Shown here piece by piece: positions 8,823 through 16,892 of a stretch of DNA of 64,000 bases. The position numbers and the translations under genes are program-made. The notes beneath the pieces are model-generated. The model made no database searches. It saw nothing but the letters and a program-made list of their open reading frames with translations, and was not told where the DNA came from. Each line of letters begins with the position of its first letter. The stretch's first letter is position 1. Source of the DNA: Deltaproteobacteria bacterium. Its GTDB lineage: Bacteria > Myxococcota > Kuafuiibacteriia > Kuafuiibacteriales > Kuafuiibacteriaceae. The DNA lies in NCBI GenBank assembly GCA_016703535.1, contig JADJBV010000002.1, forward strand, positions 868,001 to 932,000, given 5' to 3'.

Positions 8823-9833
8823 GTGGCCGAGACCATCGCCGAGATCGGGGAAGAGGGGCTGATCGAGCTCTTCGCCGTCGAAGGGGGCGCCCTCGGCGAG
8901 AAGGTCTTGGTCCCCAACGGCGACGACTGCGCCGCCTGGTTCGTGGATCCCAAATACGCCTCGGTGATCACCACCGACACCTTGGTCGAGGGGGTGCACT
9001 TCGACCGGGCCTATACGCCGCCCGCCGCCTTGGGCCGTAAGTTGGTGGCCGTGAGTTTGTCCGACGTCGCCGCCATGGGCGCGACCTCCCGATACCTCTT
9101 GTTGTCGGTGTGCCTGCCCCCCGAGACCGAAACCGCCTGGGTCGTGAAGTTGACCGCTGGGATCCGGGAGATCACCCGGGCCCAAGGGGTCGCGGTGATC
9201 GGCGGCAACACCACCACCATCCACGGGCCGATCGTCCTGAGCAGCACGGTGATCGGCCGGATCCAACCCCCCGAGTTGATCCGCCGCCGCGGCACCCTGT
9301 TGGGCGACGCCATCTTCGTGACCGGTCGATTGGGCGAGGCCCGGGCCGGCCTACACCTGGCCCAGGCCGGCCGGCGCCCCACCCCCGATGACCCGAGTTA
9401 TCCGCTCTTCAGCGCCCTGATCGATCCTCAACCCCGCACCAAGGCTGGCCGTCACCTGGGCCAAGCCCACCTGGCCCACGCCATGTGTGACGTCTCCGAC
9501 GGGTTGGGAAAAGATCTGCGACGCCTCTTGGTCCCCGAAGGTTTGGGCGCGCGCCTCGAGGCCGAAGGGCTCCCCATCTCGGACGAGTTGAGGGCCTACT
9601 GCGCAACGATCAGCGCCCGCCCCGAAGACTTTGCCATGCGCGGCGGCGAAGACTATGAGCTGCTGTTCACCGCCGCTCCGGAAGACGAGGATGCGATCCG
9701 GGACGCCTGCACCCAAGCTGGCACGCCAGTCTCCCGGATCGGCGTCGTCACCCCCGGGCCCCACGTGGAGATCTTCTTGCCCGACGGCACCGTGGAAGAG
9801 GTGCCTACCGGCTTTGAACACTTCCCGGGATAA
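8823..9833 (+). CDS. thiL: thiamine-monophosphate kinase
   Basis: ThiL uses ATP to phosphorylate thiamine monophosphate to thiamine diphosphate in the cytoplasm. The 336-residue product has the GDDCAAW metal/ATP segment near the N-terminus, TTDTLVEGVHFD, the VSLSDVAAMGA motif, VIGGNTT, and the later CDVSDGLGKDL and MRGGEDYELLF motifs, all in family order and at normal length. I chose the GTG at 8823 because GGAAGGA precedes it by about 8 bases; a TTG at 8793 in the same frame is the alternative. It lies 45 bases after the DUF1552 gene on the same strand, but no functional link is evident. Confidence 0.92.
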   Translation: MAETIAEIGEEGLIELFAVEGGALGEKVLVPNGDDCAAWFVDPKYASVITTDTLVEGVHFDRAYTPPAALGRKLVAVSLSDVAAMGATSRYLLLSVCLPPETETAWVVKLTAGIREITRAQGVAVIGGNTTTIHGPIVLSSTVIGRIQPPELIRRRGTLLGDAIFVTGRLGEARAGLHLAQAGRRPTPDDPSYPLFSALIDPQPRTKAGRHLGQAHLAHAMCDVSDGLGKDLRRLLVPEGLGARLEAEGLPISDELRAYCATISARPEDFAMRGGEDYELLFTAAPEDEDAIRDACTQAGTPVSRIGVVTPGPHVEIFLPDGTVEEVPTGFEHFPG

Positions 9834-9858
9834 CATCCCCAGACCTTCGTGCAGGCCT

Positions 9859-10962
9859 TCAGTTCCCCTCGAGCAGCATCAGGTTGACGTAAAGGCTGCC
9901 TCCGGCGATCAACCCGATCACCCATTGTTCAATCGGGGCCTCCTCCTCCTCGCCGAATAGCCAGGTCCCGACGGCCCAAGTGATCCCAGCGGTGATGAGG
10001 GCGAGGCCCAGCGGGACGATCGCTGGGCCTTCGCCGTTCCGCCCATTGGGTGGTGAGCCGAACCTTAGGTATTCACCGCGCCCACTCCTCGGCCTCACGT
10101 CGTCCAGCTCGGCGAAGCCAAGTAGGCCGATCCCGGCGGTGGTGGTGAGCCCACCCGCCAGGATGGTGAGGGACCGGGACCGAGTGAGGTTACGGATCTT
10201 CACGGGGTCCAGGGCCACTTGCTGGGTGTCTCCCGGCGACACGACGATGGTCTGATGGATCGGCACGTAGTCCACCGACTCGAACGCGAGGCGCCGGGGC
10301 CCGACCTCGACGTTGTCCAAGCGAAGGGTACCGGCCACCGTCACGCCCACCGGGCGACCGTCGACCATCACCGAAAGTCCGGCCACCGGGCTCCCGATCT
10401 CCAAACGCCCGTAGACCTGCCAGGCACCAGCTCTTTCGAAGGATCGCCGGAAGGCGTGTTGGACCGATTCCTCCAGCAGACGGCGGAGCTCGACTTCTGT
10501 CGAGACCGGCGCCATCCCGTCTCGCGGCCAGGTCAAGCCGGTTTCGCTGAGCTCCAACTCGATCCGCTGGTCGGTGGCCGCCTCGGGATCTCGCACTTCC
10601 GTGAGGGCGGCCCGAGTCCGCTCCAGGTTCAACAACAAAACCGACGCGATGTCGCCCTCGGGCCGCGCCAACAAGGAGAGGATCAACATCCGATCGGCCT
10701 TTGGGACCACCCGGAGGCCAACCTTTGACAAACAACTCAGCCGCCCTCGACAGGCGCCAAGCTCTTCACCTTCGAGGCTGATCACCCGGTAACGAGTCCA
10801 AGGCTCCACCGACTCACTCACGACCTGCAGCAACCGCGATCGCGACGTCTGAATAGGTTGGGCCGAGGGTGATAGGACCACAAACGGCAGCCGCGCCCGC
10901 TCCGAAACCGGGACGGCAACTTGTCCGACCAGGGCCAAGGTGAGGAGCAGCGGCGGGATCAC
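9859..10962 (-). CDS. exported PEGA-domain protein with C-terminal membrane segments
   Basis: From the GTG at 10962 the product has 367 residues with a signal peptide (MIPPLLLTLALVGQVAVPVS). The first 190 residues are an unrecognised mixed domain. A PEGA-like beta domain follows (SPVAGLSVMVDGRPVGVTVAG and VGPRRLAFESVDYVP), a module of surface and lipoprotein sequences often linked to Ser/Thr kinase pathways. Two or three hydrophobic segments near the C-terminus (LTILAGGLTTTAGIGLLGF, PLGLALITAGITWAVGTWLF, WVIGLIAGGSLYVNLML) suggest membrane anchoring. An in-frame ATG at 11022 would lengthen the N-terminus but spoil the signal peptide. Divergent from 11092-11616. Role unknown. Confidence 0.72.
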   Translation of the reverse strand: MIPPLLLTLALVGQVAVPVSERARLPFVVLSPSAQPIQTSRSRLLQVVSESVEPWTRYRVISLEGEELGACRGRLSCLSKVGLRVVPKADRMLILSLLARPEGDIASVLLLNLERTRAALTEVRDPEAATDQRIELELSETGLTWPRDGMAPVSTEVELRRLLEESVQHAFRRSFERAGAWQVYGRLEIGSPVAGLSVMVDGRPVGVTVAGTLRLDNVEVGPRRLAFESVDYVPIHQTIVVSPGDTQQVALDPVKIRNLTRSRSLTILAGGLTTTAGIGLLGFAELDDVRPRSGRGEYLRFGSPPNGRNGEGPAIVPLGLALITAGITWAVGTWLFGEEEEAPIEQWVIGLIAGGSLYVNLMLLEGN

Positions 10963-11056
10963 GGCGGAGAACTCATCGCAACATGATCCACCAGGCTGCC
11001 GACACGGCGCGGACCCTATCATGGGTCAAGGAGACCGGCAGCCGCCCAACCAGGCC

Positions 11057-11085
11057 TTGGGCTCGAGGAGTTCCCAGCCTATGCT
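11057..11085 (+). promoter_or_regulatory. candidate promoter for the Cys-rich lipoprotein gene
   Basis: TTGGGC, 17 bases, TATGCT, only 6 bases before the ATG at 11092. Transcription would begin about at the start codon, giving a leaderless mRNA. The match is partial and inferred. Confidence 0.3.
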
Positions 11086-11091
11086 GGGCGG

Positions 11092-11616
11092 ATGAGAGCT
11101 TGGAGTTTGGCCATCCTGGCCGCGGTGGCCTGTGGGGGGGAAGAGCCCCAGGGCCTTGACGGTGGCCCCGGCGCCGACGCCAACGTCGACGCGGGCCGTA
11201 CCCCGGAGACCCCGGCCTGTTCGGCTTGTACGCGGCAACTCGACGTCGACACGGCCCAATGCACCAACACCTTCAACGGTTGCTCCAACGTCCCCAACCA
11301 AGAGACGCCCTATTACATCCGGTGTTTTGCGGTCGACGCGGTGTGCTACGAAACCTCTTTGGATCGGGCGGGCGCCTGCCACGACGCCTGCGGCGACCAA
11401 CCCCAAGGCAACGTCGAACGTTGCGCCGGTGATTGTTTCCTTAACCGCGGTGAATGCCACGGCACCAACCTCCTGCGAGCCGACGCCTGCTTCGAGAACT
11501 GCAGCGGTGCCAGTTGTGTGACTTGTCGAACCGACGGGATAGCGGCGGCCGATGGTTGTGACGCGGCGGCCCAAGACTGCGCCAACCAGTGTGTCCGGAT
11601 CCACCGCGGAGGTTGA
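11092..11616 (+). CDS. cysteine-rich lipoprotein, hypothetical
   Basis: A 174-residue protein. MRAWSLAILAAVACGG is a signal peptide with a lipobox (AVAC), followed by a Gly/Asp/Ala linker. The mature part holds about 20 cysteines, many spaced CxxC or CxxxC, which points to a small disulfide-rich extracellular domain made of two or three internal repeats (CHDACGDQ, CAGDCFLNRGEC, CFENCSGASC). No known family is recognised. The next gene starts immediately after the stop, so the two are probably co-transcribed. No Shine-Dalgarno sequence precedes the ATG. Confidence 0.72.
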   Translation: MRAWSLAILAAVACGGEEPQGLDGGPGADANVDAGRTPETPACSACTRQLDVDTAQCTNTFNGCSNVPNQETPYYIRCFAVDAVCYETSLDRAGACHDACGDQPQGNVERCAGDCFLNRGECHGTNLLRADACFENCSGASCVTCRTDGIAAADGCDAAAQDCANQCVRIHRGG

Positions 11617-12210
11617 GTGGACTCGCGGCGTGTCGCTCGGCTGCTGGGAGGGCTGTTGCAGCCGGCGATCCCGGGGTTTTTTGTGGCCCTCTTCGCCAGC
11701 CAAGGTTTCGAAGGGGGCCTAACGCCCCGGCTTTTTGGGGTGGCGGCGATCATCACCAGCTTTTCGGTCGGGGTCCCGCTGCTCGGGTTGTGGTGGGCCC
11801 ATCGGCAGGGGTGGACCGGCGGCGATCTCTGGGGTGATCGGCGCGAAAGCCGAGTCTACTTCTATCCGGCCGCGGCCCTGGGCTTGGGGCTCTCGGCGGC
11901 GGGCTTCACGTGGCTCTACCCGTTCCCCTTGGCCCGGGCGATGGTGTTGGTCGCGGCGGTGGTCCTGGCGATCATGGCGGTGCTCAACCGCTGGTGGAAG
12001 GTGAGCGTGCACTCGGCGGGCAACGCCGGCATCGCCGCGGCCGCCACTTGGATGTACGGCGAAAAGGCGGCGCTCCTGTTCCTTTTGGTGCCCCTGACCG
12101 CCTGGGCCCGGGTGAAGAGCGGCCACCACTCGATCTTCGAGACCGCCTTGGGGGCGTTGATCGGCGCGGGCGTGACCGGCCTGCTGCTTTGGATGTGGCC
12201 GCCCTTTTGA
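11617..12210 (+). CDS. PAP2-like multipass membrane protein
   Basis: The GTG at 11617 directly follows the previous stop and has GGAGG a few bases upstream. The 197-residue product has about five or six membrane segments. Residues about 125-180 carry KVSVHSAGNAG and ARVKSGHHSIFET, which resemble the second and third signature motifs of the PAP2 phosphatase superfamily (SGH and SRxxxxxHxxxD) in diverged form. If active it would remove phosphate from a lipid phosphate or undecaprenyl pyrophosphate in the inner membrane. Because the classical first motif is not obvious, a non-enzymatic membrane role is possible. Confidence 0.6.
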   Translation: MDSRRVARLLGGLLQPAIPGFFVALFASQGFEGGLTPRLFGVAAIITSFSVGVPLLGLWWAHRQGWTGGDLWGDRRESRVYFYPAAALGLGLSAAGFTWLYPFPLARAMVLVAAVVLAIMAVLNRWWKVSVHSAGNAGIAAAATWMYGEKAALLFLLVPLTAWARVKSGHHSIFETALGALIGAGVTGLLLWMWPPF

Positions 12211-12462
12211 GCCGGCCCGGAGTGCGGACTTTCAACCGCAAGCTTCGGGTGGGCGCGCGTTGGGGTGTGCTGCAAACCTGAAGGGCAAGGCCCGCGATTG
12301 GGGCGCGTTGGGCCCGGGGAAGGTTGGCATCGTTGCTGCACTCGTGGGTCTGCATGACACGACCTCAGTCAATCGCCGCGAAGCGCGCAACCAGGTGCGA
12401 GCGGCGGGGTTGAGGTCACCACGCCGGTGCCTACGCACCGAGATCTTCGAAGGAGAACGAAC
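12211..12462 (+). promoter_or_regulatory. 252-base intergenic region with a sigma-54-like element
   Basis: No gene is supported here. At 12325-12340 the sequence has TGGCA and, with the correct 12-base offset, TGCA, so the GG and GC pairs of a -24/-12 promoter are present but three consensus bases differ. A start near 12351 would give a leader of about 110 bases before the gene at 12463. Direction fits that gene. Only the short element is suggestive; the rest shows nothing. Confidence 0.25.
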
Positions 12463-13869
12463 ATGCAACGACGGTGGTGGGCGGCCAACTTGGCCGTCAT
12501 GGGGATGGGTCTGGCCTGCGGCAGCCCGAACGTTGAACAACTCGGCACGAGCGCCCAGGCGGTGTCCGGGACCTTGGACGATCGTTCGATCGTGGTGCGG
12601 GACCCAGAGATCTTGGCGCTGTTCCCGTTCTCTCGGACCATGAGCCAGATCCGCGGCAGCATGCTCCTGCCCGGCGAGGCCTACGCCAGCGGCGAAAGTC
12701 GCTTGGCCATCTACCAGCGCTGGATGCGCAGCTTCGGCACCGGGGCCGATGGTTGTGATCGGGCCGGCGTTGATCCCAACGGCTACGGTTTGGTCTGCCC
12801 TCGGCTCCCCGAGGCCCAGCTCGCGGCGATCGATCCCTTCGCCGACGGCGCGACCATCCACTTCGAGCCGGTCGGGCTCTTCAACCGCTTCGACCTCACC
12901 CCTGCGGACGGCCGCACCTGCGGCGAACATCGGATCGTCTACGCGATGACCACCGAAGGTGGCGCTCCATTCAATGGAAGGGCCTTCATCATCTTCGAGG
13001 CCGCTCTCCCCAACCCCACGCCCTCCAGCGGCGTCGAAGGATGTTTGGCCGTCGCCCAGTTTTGGCAGGGCCTCAGCGACGACCCGGACATCAACTCTCG
13101 GGCCGCCAAGCTGGAGGCCTTCTATTACGGCGGCACCGCCATCCCCGGCTTCCCGCCGGTGGTCGCCGCCTTCAACTACGGGCTGAACGACGGCTCCGGC
13201 GCGGTCCTGCGAGGCCGCCCCGGCCAGATCCGCACCAACTTCTTCATCGACTTCCGGGAGTGGCACCTGCGGGAGTTCAAGCTCCGCAAGAACTGCCCGA
13301 CCCCCACGACCTGCCGCCAACTCTTCGCCCATCAGACCGTGAAGGTGAACCCCGCCGAAGAGCTCTTCGCGGGTACCCACGCCAACGCCGACGCCTATCA
13401 GGCAGAGTTCATCACCCAGGTCGCTAGCCTGGCCGCCCCTGACCTCAACCTGATCGCCATGACCACCGGCAACACCTTCAACGAGTTCGAGAGCATCTCC
13501 CAGGCCACCAATGTGGTGTACCGGGACGTCGCCGAGGCCGACGTCCGGACCGCGATCCGCACTGAACTCACCCGGATTGGCTCGGGCCTTTCGGTGAACA
13601 ACATCCTCGACCGCGCCACCACCCAGACCTGCGCCGGTTGCCACCAGATCTCGGTCGGCGCCCGCCTCGGCGGCCAACTCACCTGGCCCGGCACCCAGGG
13701 CTTCGTGCATATCGACGAGCAGCGCGGCTTGTCCCCGGCGCTCCGCGACGTCTTCATCCCGCACCGTATTGCGGTGCTGGAGGACTTCATCAACGATCGA
13801 GATGCGTTGTTGAGCCGCCTGGGGGCTGAGGCCACCTTGTCAGGCCGCCCGGTCGACTCGGCGAACTGA
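12463..13869 (+). CDS. lipoprotein with CxxCH motif, hypothetical
   Basis: The ATG at 12463 is preceded by AAGGAG at the right distance and is preferred over in-frame starts from 12427. The 468-residue product begins with a signal peptide ending MGLACGS, a lipobox. The body has no family I can name. It contains PVGLFNRFDLTPADGRTCGEHRIVY and, near residue 390, CAGCHQ, which could bind haem c or be a structural cysteine pair. About eight cysteines are present. It is one of several exported CxxCH proteins in this window (see 1-1225, 5659-7341, 32474-34093). A single-gene unit with its own upstream region. Confidence 0.72.
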   Translation: MQRRWWAANLAVMGMGLACGSPNVEQLGTSAQAVSGTLDDRSIVVRDPEILALFPFSRTMSQIRGSMLLPGEAYASGESRLAIYQRWMRSFGTGADGCDRAGVDPNGYGLVCPRLPEAQLAAIDPFADGATIHFEPVGLFNRFDLTPADGRTCGEHRIVYAMTTEGGAPFNGRAFIIFEAALPNPTPSSGVEGCLAVAQFWQGLSDDPDINSRAAKLEAFYYGGTAIPGFPPVVAAFNYGLNDGSGAVLRGRPGQIRTNFFIDFREWHLREFKLRKNCPTPTTCRQLFAHQTVKVNPAEELFAGTHANADAYQAEFITQVASLAAPDLNLIAMTTGNTFNEFESISQATNVVYRDVAEADVRTAIRTELTRIGSGLSVNNILDRATTQTCAGCHQISVGARLGGQLTWPGTQGFVHIDEQRGLSPALRDVFIPHRIAVLEDFINDRDALLSRLGAEATLSGRPVDSAN

Positions 13870-13958
13870 GCGTTGCACTTGCCATAAGGCACGGCGGCCC
13901 CTCGGGGTCCAAGTTTATCCTTCTCTCGTCCACACCTTCCGAAATTTGTGCCCCGGGC

Positions 13959-13964
13959 TACAAT
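13959..13964 (+). promoter_or_regulatory. possible -10 element TACAAT
   Basis: TACAAT lies about 54 bases before the ATG at 14018, in the gap after 13869. No convincing -35 hexamer was found at 16-18 bases, so this is only a weak promoter candidate. Confidence 0.25.
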
Positions 13965-14017
13965 CGCCTGCCCTCGAGTCGATCACGCCTCGGGAGAGCC
14001 AAGAACGGTCGCCGCCG

Positions 14018-14914
14018 ATGGAACTGATGGCTCGCCTCTATCCCCTCGACGACGCGAGCCGGGCGCACCTCCTGGAGCTCCTGGACCCGGCGCCCAAGGC
14101 GACCAGCGGGCGCTTTCCGGTGTCGGTCGCTGATCCACGCCTGCCGCGGATCATGGAAGCCGTGGACGCCGCGGGAGGGGTTTGGGTCTCCGGCGAGGCC
14201 GTGTTTTTGCCCGCTGAGTTGGCGGCCGCCACTCACTTCGAGGCCGTCTGTCGATTGGTCGTCCGAGAGATGGATCGGGACGCCGAGGTAAACCGGGCGA
14301 CGGTCCAGCGTTCGCCCCCGATCGACGCTGGCGGATTCAGGTCCATCCGGCTGGTCCAGGGTTTGGTGCTGTCGAAGATTCGGATGAAGCCGAACGTGAT
14401 CGGAGCGATCGGTGAGGCCAGCGGCGAGTACCTGGTGGGTGAGGCCGTCTCTCGGGCCCTGAAAGCTGCCGGCTGCACCGGATACACGCTGCTGCCCATC
14501 ACCGATCCCAAACACGACGCCGAATGGCGCGAGTACCACCACCTCTACGGTGAATCGCTCCTTCCCCCCGTCGTCGCCGACTGCACCATTCAACGCATCC
14601 GAAGCCCGTACCCCGAAGAGGATGGAACGCTTCGCGCCCTCGGCTGTTTGTCGTACCGACCCGAAGACCTGGACCAGCGGCCCGACTTCAACCGCACCGC
14701 AGAGCCTTGGGGGGGACATTCGGGTGCGCCTTCCTGGGTCGTGAGCGCTCGGGTGCCAACCATGTTCAAGACCCTCCGCCTCCGAGGCTGGGCGTTCCGG
14801 CCGGTGCTGGTCCAAGGATCCGAGCTGCACCGTAAATACCTCGCCCAGTGGGAACAGCTCCAAGCGATCGTGGGGCGCACGCGCAACAGCCGCTTCGACG
14901 GTGGTCGTTGGTGA
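14018..14914 (+). CDS. hypothetical cytoplasmic protein
   Basis: A 298-residue soluble protein without signal peptide or membrane segment, starting at the ATG at 14018; the frame stays open to 13946 but lacks a better start. It mixes hydrophobic and charged segments (VLSKIRMKPNVIGAIGEASGEYLVG, RAFRPVLVQGS-like region near the C-terminus) and has few cysteines. It recalls the loosely defined families of single-copy myxobacterial proteins that often act as immunity or accessory proteins. I cannot assign a family and no neighbouring toxin is seen. Function unknown. Confidence 0.6.
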   Translation: MELMARLYPLDDASRAHLLELLDPAPKATSGRFPVSVADPRLPRIMEAVDAAGGVWVSGEAVFLPAELAAATHFEAVCRLVVREMDRDAEVNRATVQRSPPIDAGGFRSIRLVQGLVLSKIRMKPNVIGAIGEASGEYLVGEAVSRALKAAGCTGYTLLPITDPKHDAEWREYHHLYGESLLPPVVADCTIQRIRSPYPEEDGTLRALGCLSYRPEDLDQRPDFNRTAEPWGGHSGAPSWVVSARVPTMFKTLRLRGWAFRPVLVQGSELHRKYLAQWEQLQAIVGRTRNSRFDGGRW

Positions 14915-14955
14915 TCGGGAGGTGACCTCGGCGCAGCAGGCACCTTACGTGCCGC

Positions 14956-15360
14956 TCAGAATCGCGGCCGGGGCAACTTGGTCCGCTTGGGGAGCGGGCG
15001 CATCGTCCGCTCACCGCGCAACGTCGTGGGCACCCCTTCATTCGCCGACTCAGGTGCCGGCCCCTCCACCGCCGGCATCACGGGCGGAGGGGCCTGCTTC
15101 GAGGCGACTGGACTCGGCGGTGGTTGGGTCTCCGAACGACTCACCACGGCCATCAGCACCACCAGCAGTCCTGCGCCCGCGAGGAGGATCCCCCGGGTAT
15201 GACTCCGGGATTCGAGCTTGAGGTCGGCGAGGGCCACCTCCAGGGTGCTCCGGACCTCGGAAGGCGCCGAACGCGCGACCCGGCCGGGGCTGGGCTCCGG
15301 GAGCCCGAGGCGCCTCCAGGCCGGACGGAGGTCGATGTCGTCGGTGGTAACAGGCCCCAT
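14956..15360 (-). CDS. small single-pass membrane protein, hypothetical
   Basis: A 134-residue protein. Residues 1-57 form a charged cytoplasmic head, 58-76 a membrane segment (GILLAGAGLLVVLMAVVS), and the rest is a Pro/Glu/Arg-rich tail (PPPSP, PPPVMPAVEGPAPE) likely reaching into the periplasm. The layout is that of a small anti-sigma-like or spanning protein, but no conserved motif supports that. It is convergent with 14018-14914 and stands alone on its strand. Confidence 0.5.
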   Translation of the reverse strand: MGPVTTDDIDLRPAWRRLGLPEPSPGRVARSAPSEVRSTLEVALADLKLESRSHTRGILLAGAGLLVVLMAVVSRSETQPPPSPVASKQAPPPVMPAVEGPAPESANEGVPTTLRGERTMRPLPKRTKLPRPRF

Positions 15361-15516
15361 TGCAGGCCTCTACGGATCGACCGTGGCCCAGGGCGATTGG
15401 GGGGACTGATCTTTCCCACGGTGTGACGCTCTGGGAGCTAGAGGCACCAAACCAGTGGGGAGCTCGTGGGTCCGGGCCGTGGTCCGGATCTCTAGGTCCC
15501 GCCGGGGCTGGAGTTG

Positions 15517-16023
15517 ATGAACCGGGGGCTCGTAGGCTTGACCGGTGACGCCGAACCATACGGGATTTGGAGCGTGCGCCTCGTGCTAACCTCCGATCCG
15601 CGCGCTCTTTGGCTGGGCGGTTCCGAACCGCCCTACACCTTCGCCAGCCCAGCACGGGGCACCGAGTTCGCCCTGTTGCTGGTGGTGGGTGATTCGGAGG
15701 TTGGCGTTGATGCGCAGGCTGCGCTGTCGGAGCAGTTCGTGCGGGCTGGTTGCCGCTATGCGATCTGCTTTGGTCCGAAGAGCAGCACCTGGGACGACTC
15801 GATCGACATGGTCTCAGTCATGGATGAGGTCTACGGCAAGCCCGGGCCGTTCATCATGACGGTTTGGTTCGACGATGCCCCGCTGTCCCAGGCGGTGGCG
15901 TTCTTCGCGCACTGCACCGAGATTGATGACTGGGTGCCGGAGCACTTGGTGGTCTTTGTGCTCGGGGGTGGCCCGGAGCTTGAGGCCCAGGTCCACCAGG
16001 CGCTTTTGGACCAGTTTATTTGA
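15517..16023 (+). CDS. hypothetical soluble alpha/beta protein
   Basis: About 168 residues from the ATG at 15517; a GTG at 15574 in the same frame, preceded by GGAG, is an equally possible start. The core alternates beta strands and helices (EFALLLVVGDSEVG, RYAICFGPKSSTWDD, FIMTVWFDD, LVVFVLGGG), a small Rossmann-like pattern. It resembles uncharacterised DUF families found in myxobacteria, but I cannot name one safely. Composition and codon use match the neighbours. It ends close to larB but is not obviously in its operon. Confidence 0.6.
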   Translation: MNRGLVGLTGDAEPYGIWSVRLVLTSDPRALWLGGSEPPYTFASPARGTEFALLLVVGDSEVGVDAQAALSEQFVRAGCRYAICFGPKSSTWDDSIDMVSVMDEVYGKPGPFIMTVWFDDAPLSQAVAFFAHCTEIDDWVPEHLVVFVLGGGPELEAQVHQALLDQFI

Positions 16024-16115
16024 TCCAAGGCGCGGCCCGCGCACTTCGGCCGCTTCGTCGCCTTCCCTTTCACTCCGGCCTTCGGATCTGGGCCCCGCCA
16101 TGTTACCTCGGAGCC

Positions 16116-16892
16116 GTGACTCCCACGGATCTCCGCGCGCTCCTCGAAGGTGTGGCCCAGGGCAAGGTGGCTCTGGCGGATGCTGAGGCCCAGCTGCGCA
16201 AGTTGCCTTTCGAAGACCTCGGGTTCGCGCGGCTCGATCATCACCGACCGCTGCGGACCGGGTTGCCCGAGGTGATCTATGGGCCAGGAAAGACGCCAGA
16301 GCAGCTGGCCAAATCCTTCGACGCCTTTCGGCAGGCCAACGCGACGGCGATCGCGACCCGGGTGGACGCGGCCAAGGCCGAGCAGGCGATGGCTTTGATG
16401 AGCCCGGGGACTCAGGCTTGGGCGCGGTATGAGGCGGAGCCTCGCCTCTTGCACGCGGGGCCGCCGTTGACCGTGAAGGCTCGGGGGTATGTGGCGGTGA
16501 CGTCGGCGGGGACCTCGGATCGGCCGGTGGCGGAGGAAGCGGCTCGCACTTTGGAGATCTTGGGGCACACGGTTCGGCGGGTCACCGACGTGGGGGTGGC
16601 TGGGATCCATCGCCTCTTGGCGGTGCGGGACGAGCTGGAGCAGGCCTGCGTGATCATCGTGGTCGCGGGCATGGAGGGGGCCTTGCCTTCGGTGCTCAAG
16701 GGGTTGGTGTCGCCGCCGGTGATCGCGGTGCCGACCAGCGTGGGTTTTGGGGCCCACTTCCAAGGTTTGGCGCCGCTCCTGGGCATGTTGTCGAGCTGCG
16801 CGCCGGGGGTTTCGGTGGTCAACATCGACAACGGATTTGGCGCGGCGTGTTCGGCGGCCTTGATCGCCACCCAAAAGGAGCCGGCGGCGTGA
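16116..16892 (+). CDS. larB: pyridinium-3,5-biscarboxylic acid mononucleotide synthase
   Basis: LarB carboxylates and hydrolyses nicotinic acid adenine dinucleotide, the first step of nickel-pincer nucleotide (lactate racemase cofactor) synthesis. The 258-residue product has the LarB N-terminal helical part (LDHHRPLRTGLPEVIYGPGKT) followed by a PurE-like domain (VAVTSAGTSDRPVAEEAA, GVAGIHRLL, VVAGMEGALPSVLKGL, PTSVGFG). I chose the GTG at 16116, just after TCGGAG; an in-frame start at 16020 would add a non-conserved leader. It overlaps larC by 4 bases. The sulfur transferase LarE and a LarA-type racemase are not in the window. Confidence 0.93.
   Translation: MTPTDLRALLEGVAQGKVALADAEAQLRKLPFEDLGFARLDHHRPLRTGLPEVIYGPGKTPEQLAKSFDAFRQANATAIATRVDAAKAEQAMALMSPGTQAWARYEAEPRLLHAGPPLTVKARGYVAVTSAGTSDRPVAEEAARTLEILGHTVRRVTDVGVAGIHRLLAVRDELEQACVIIVVAGMEGALPSVLKGLVSPPVIAVPTSVGFGAHFQGLAPLLGMLSSCAPGVSVVNIDNGFGAACSAALIATQKEPAA

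Noticed and set aside
12232..13764. Long minus-strand frame opposite the CxxCH lipoprotein
   Set aside because: Typical high-GC antisense frame; the plus strand has a ribosome site, lipobox and CxxCH motif.
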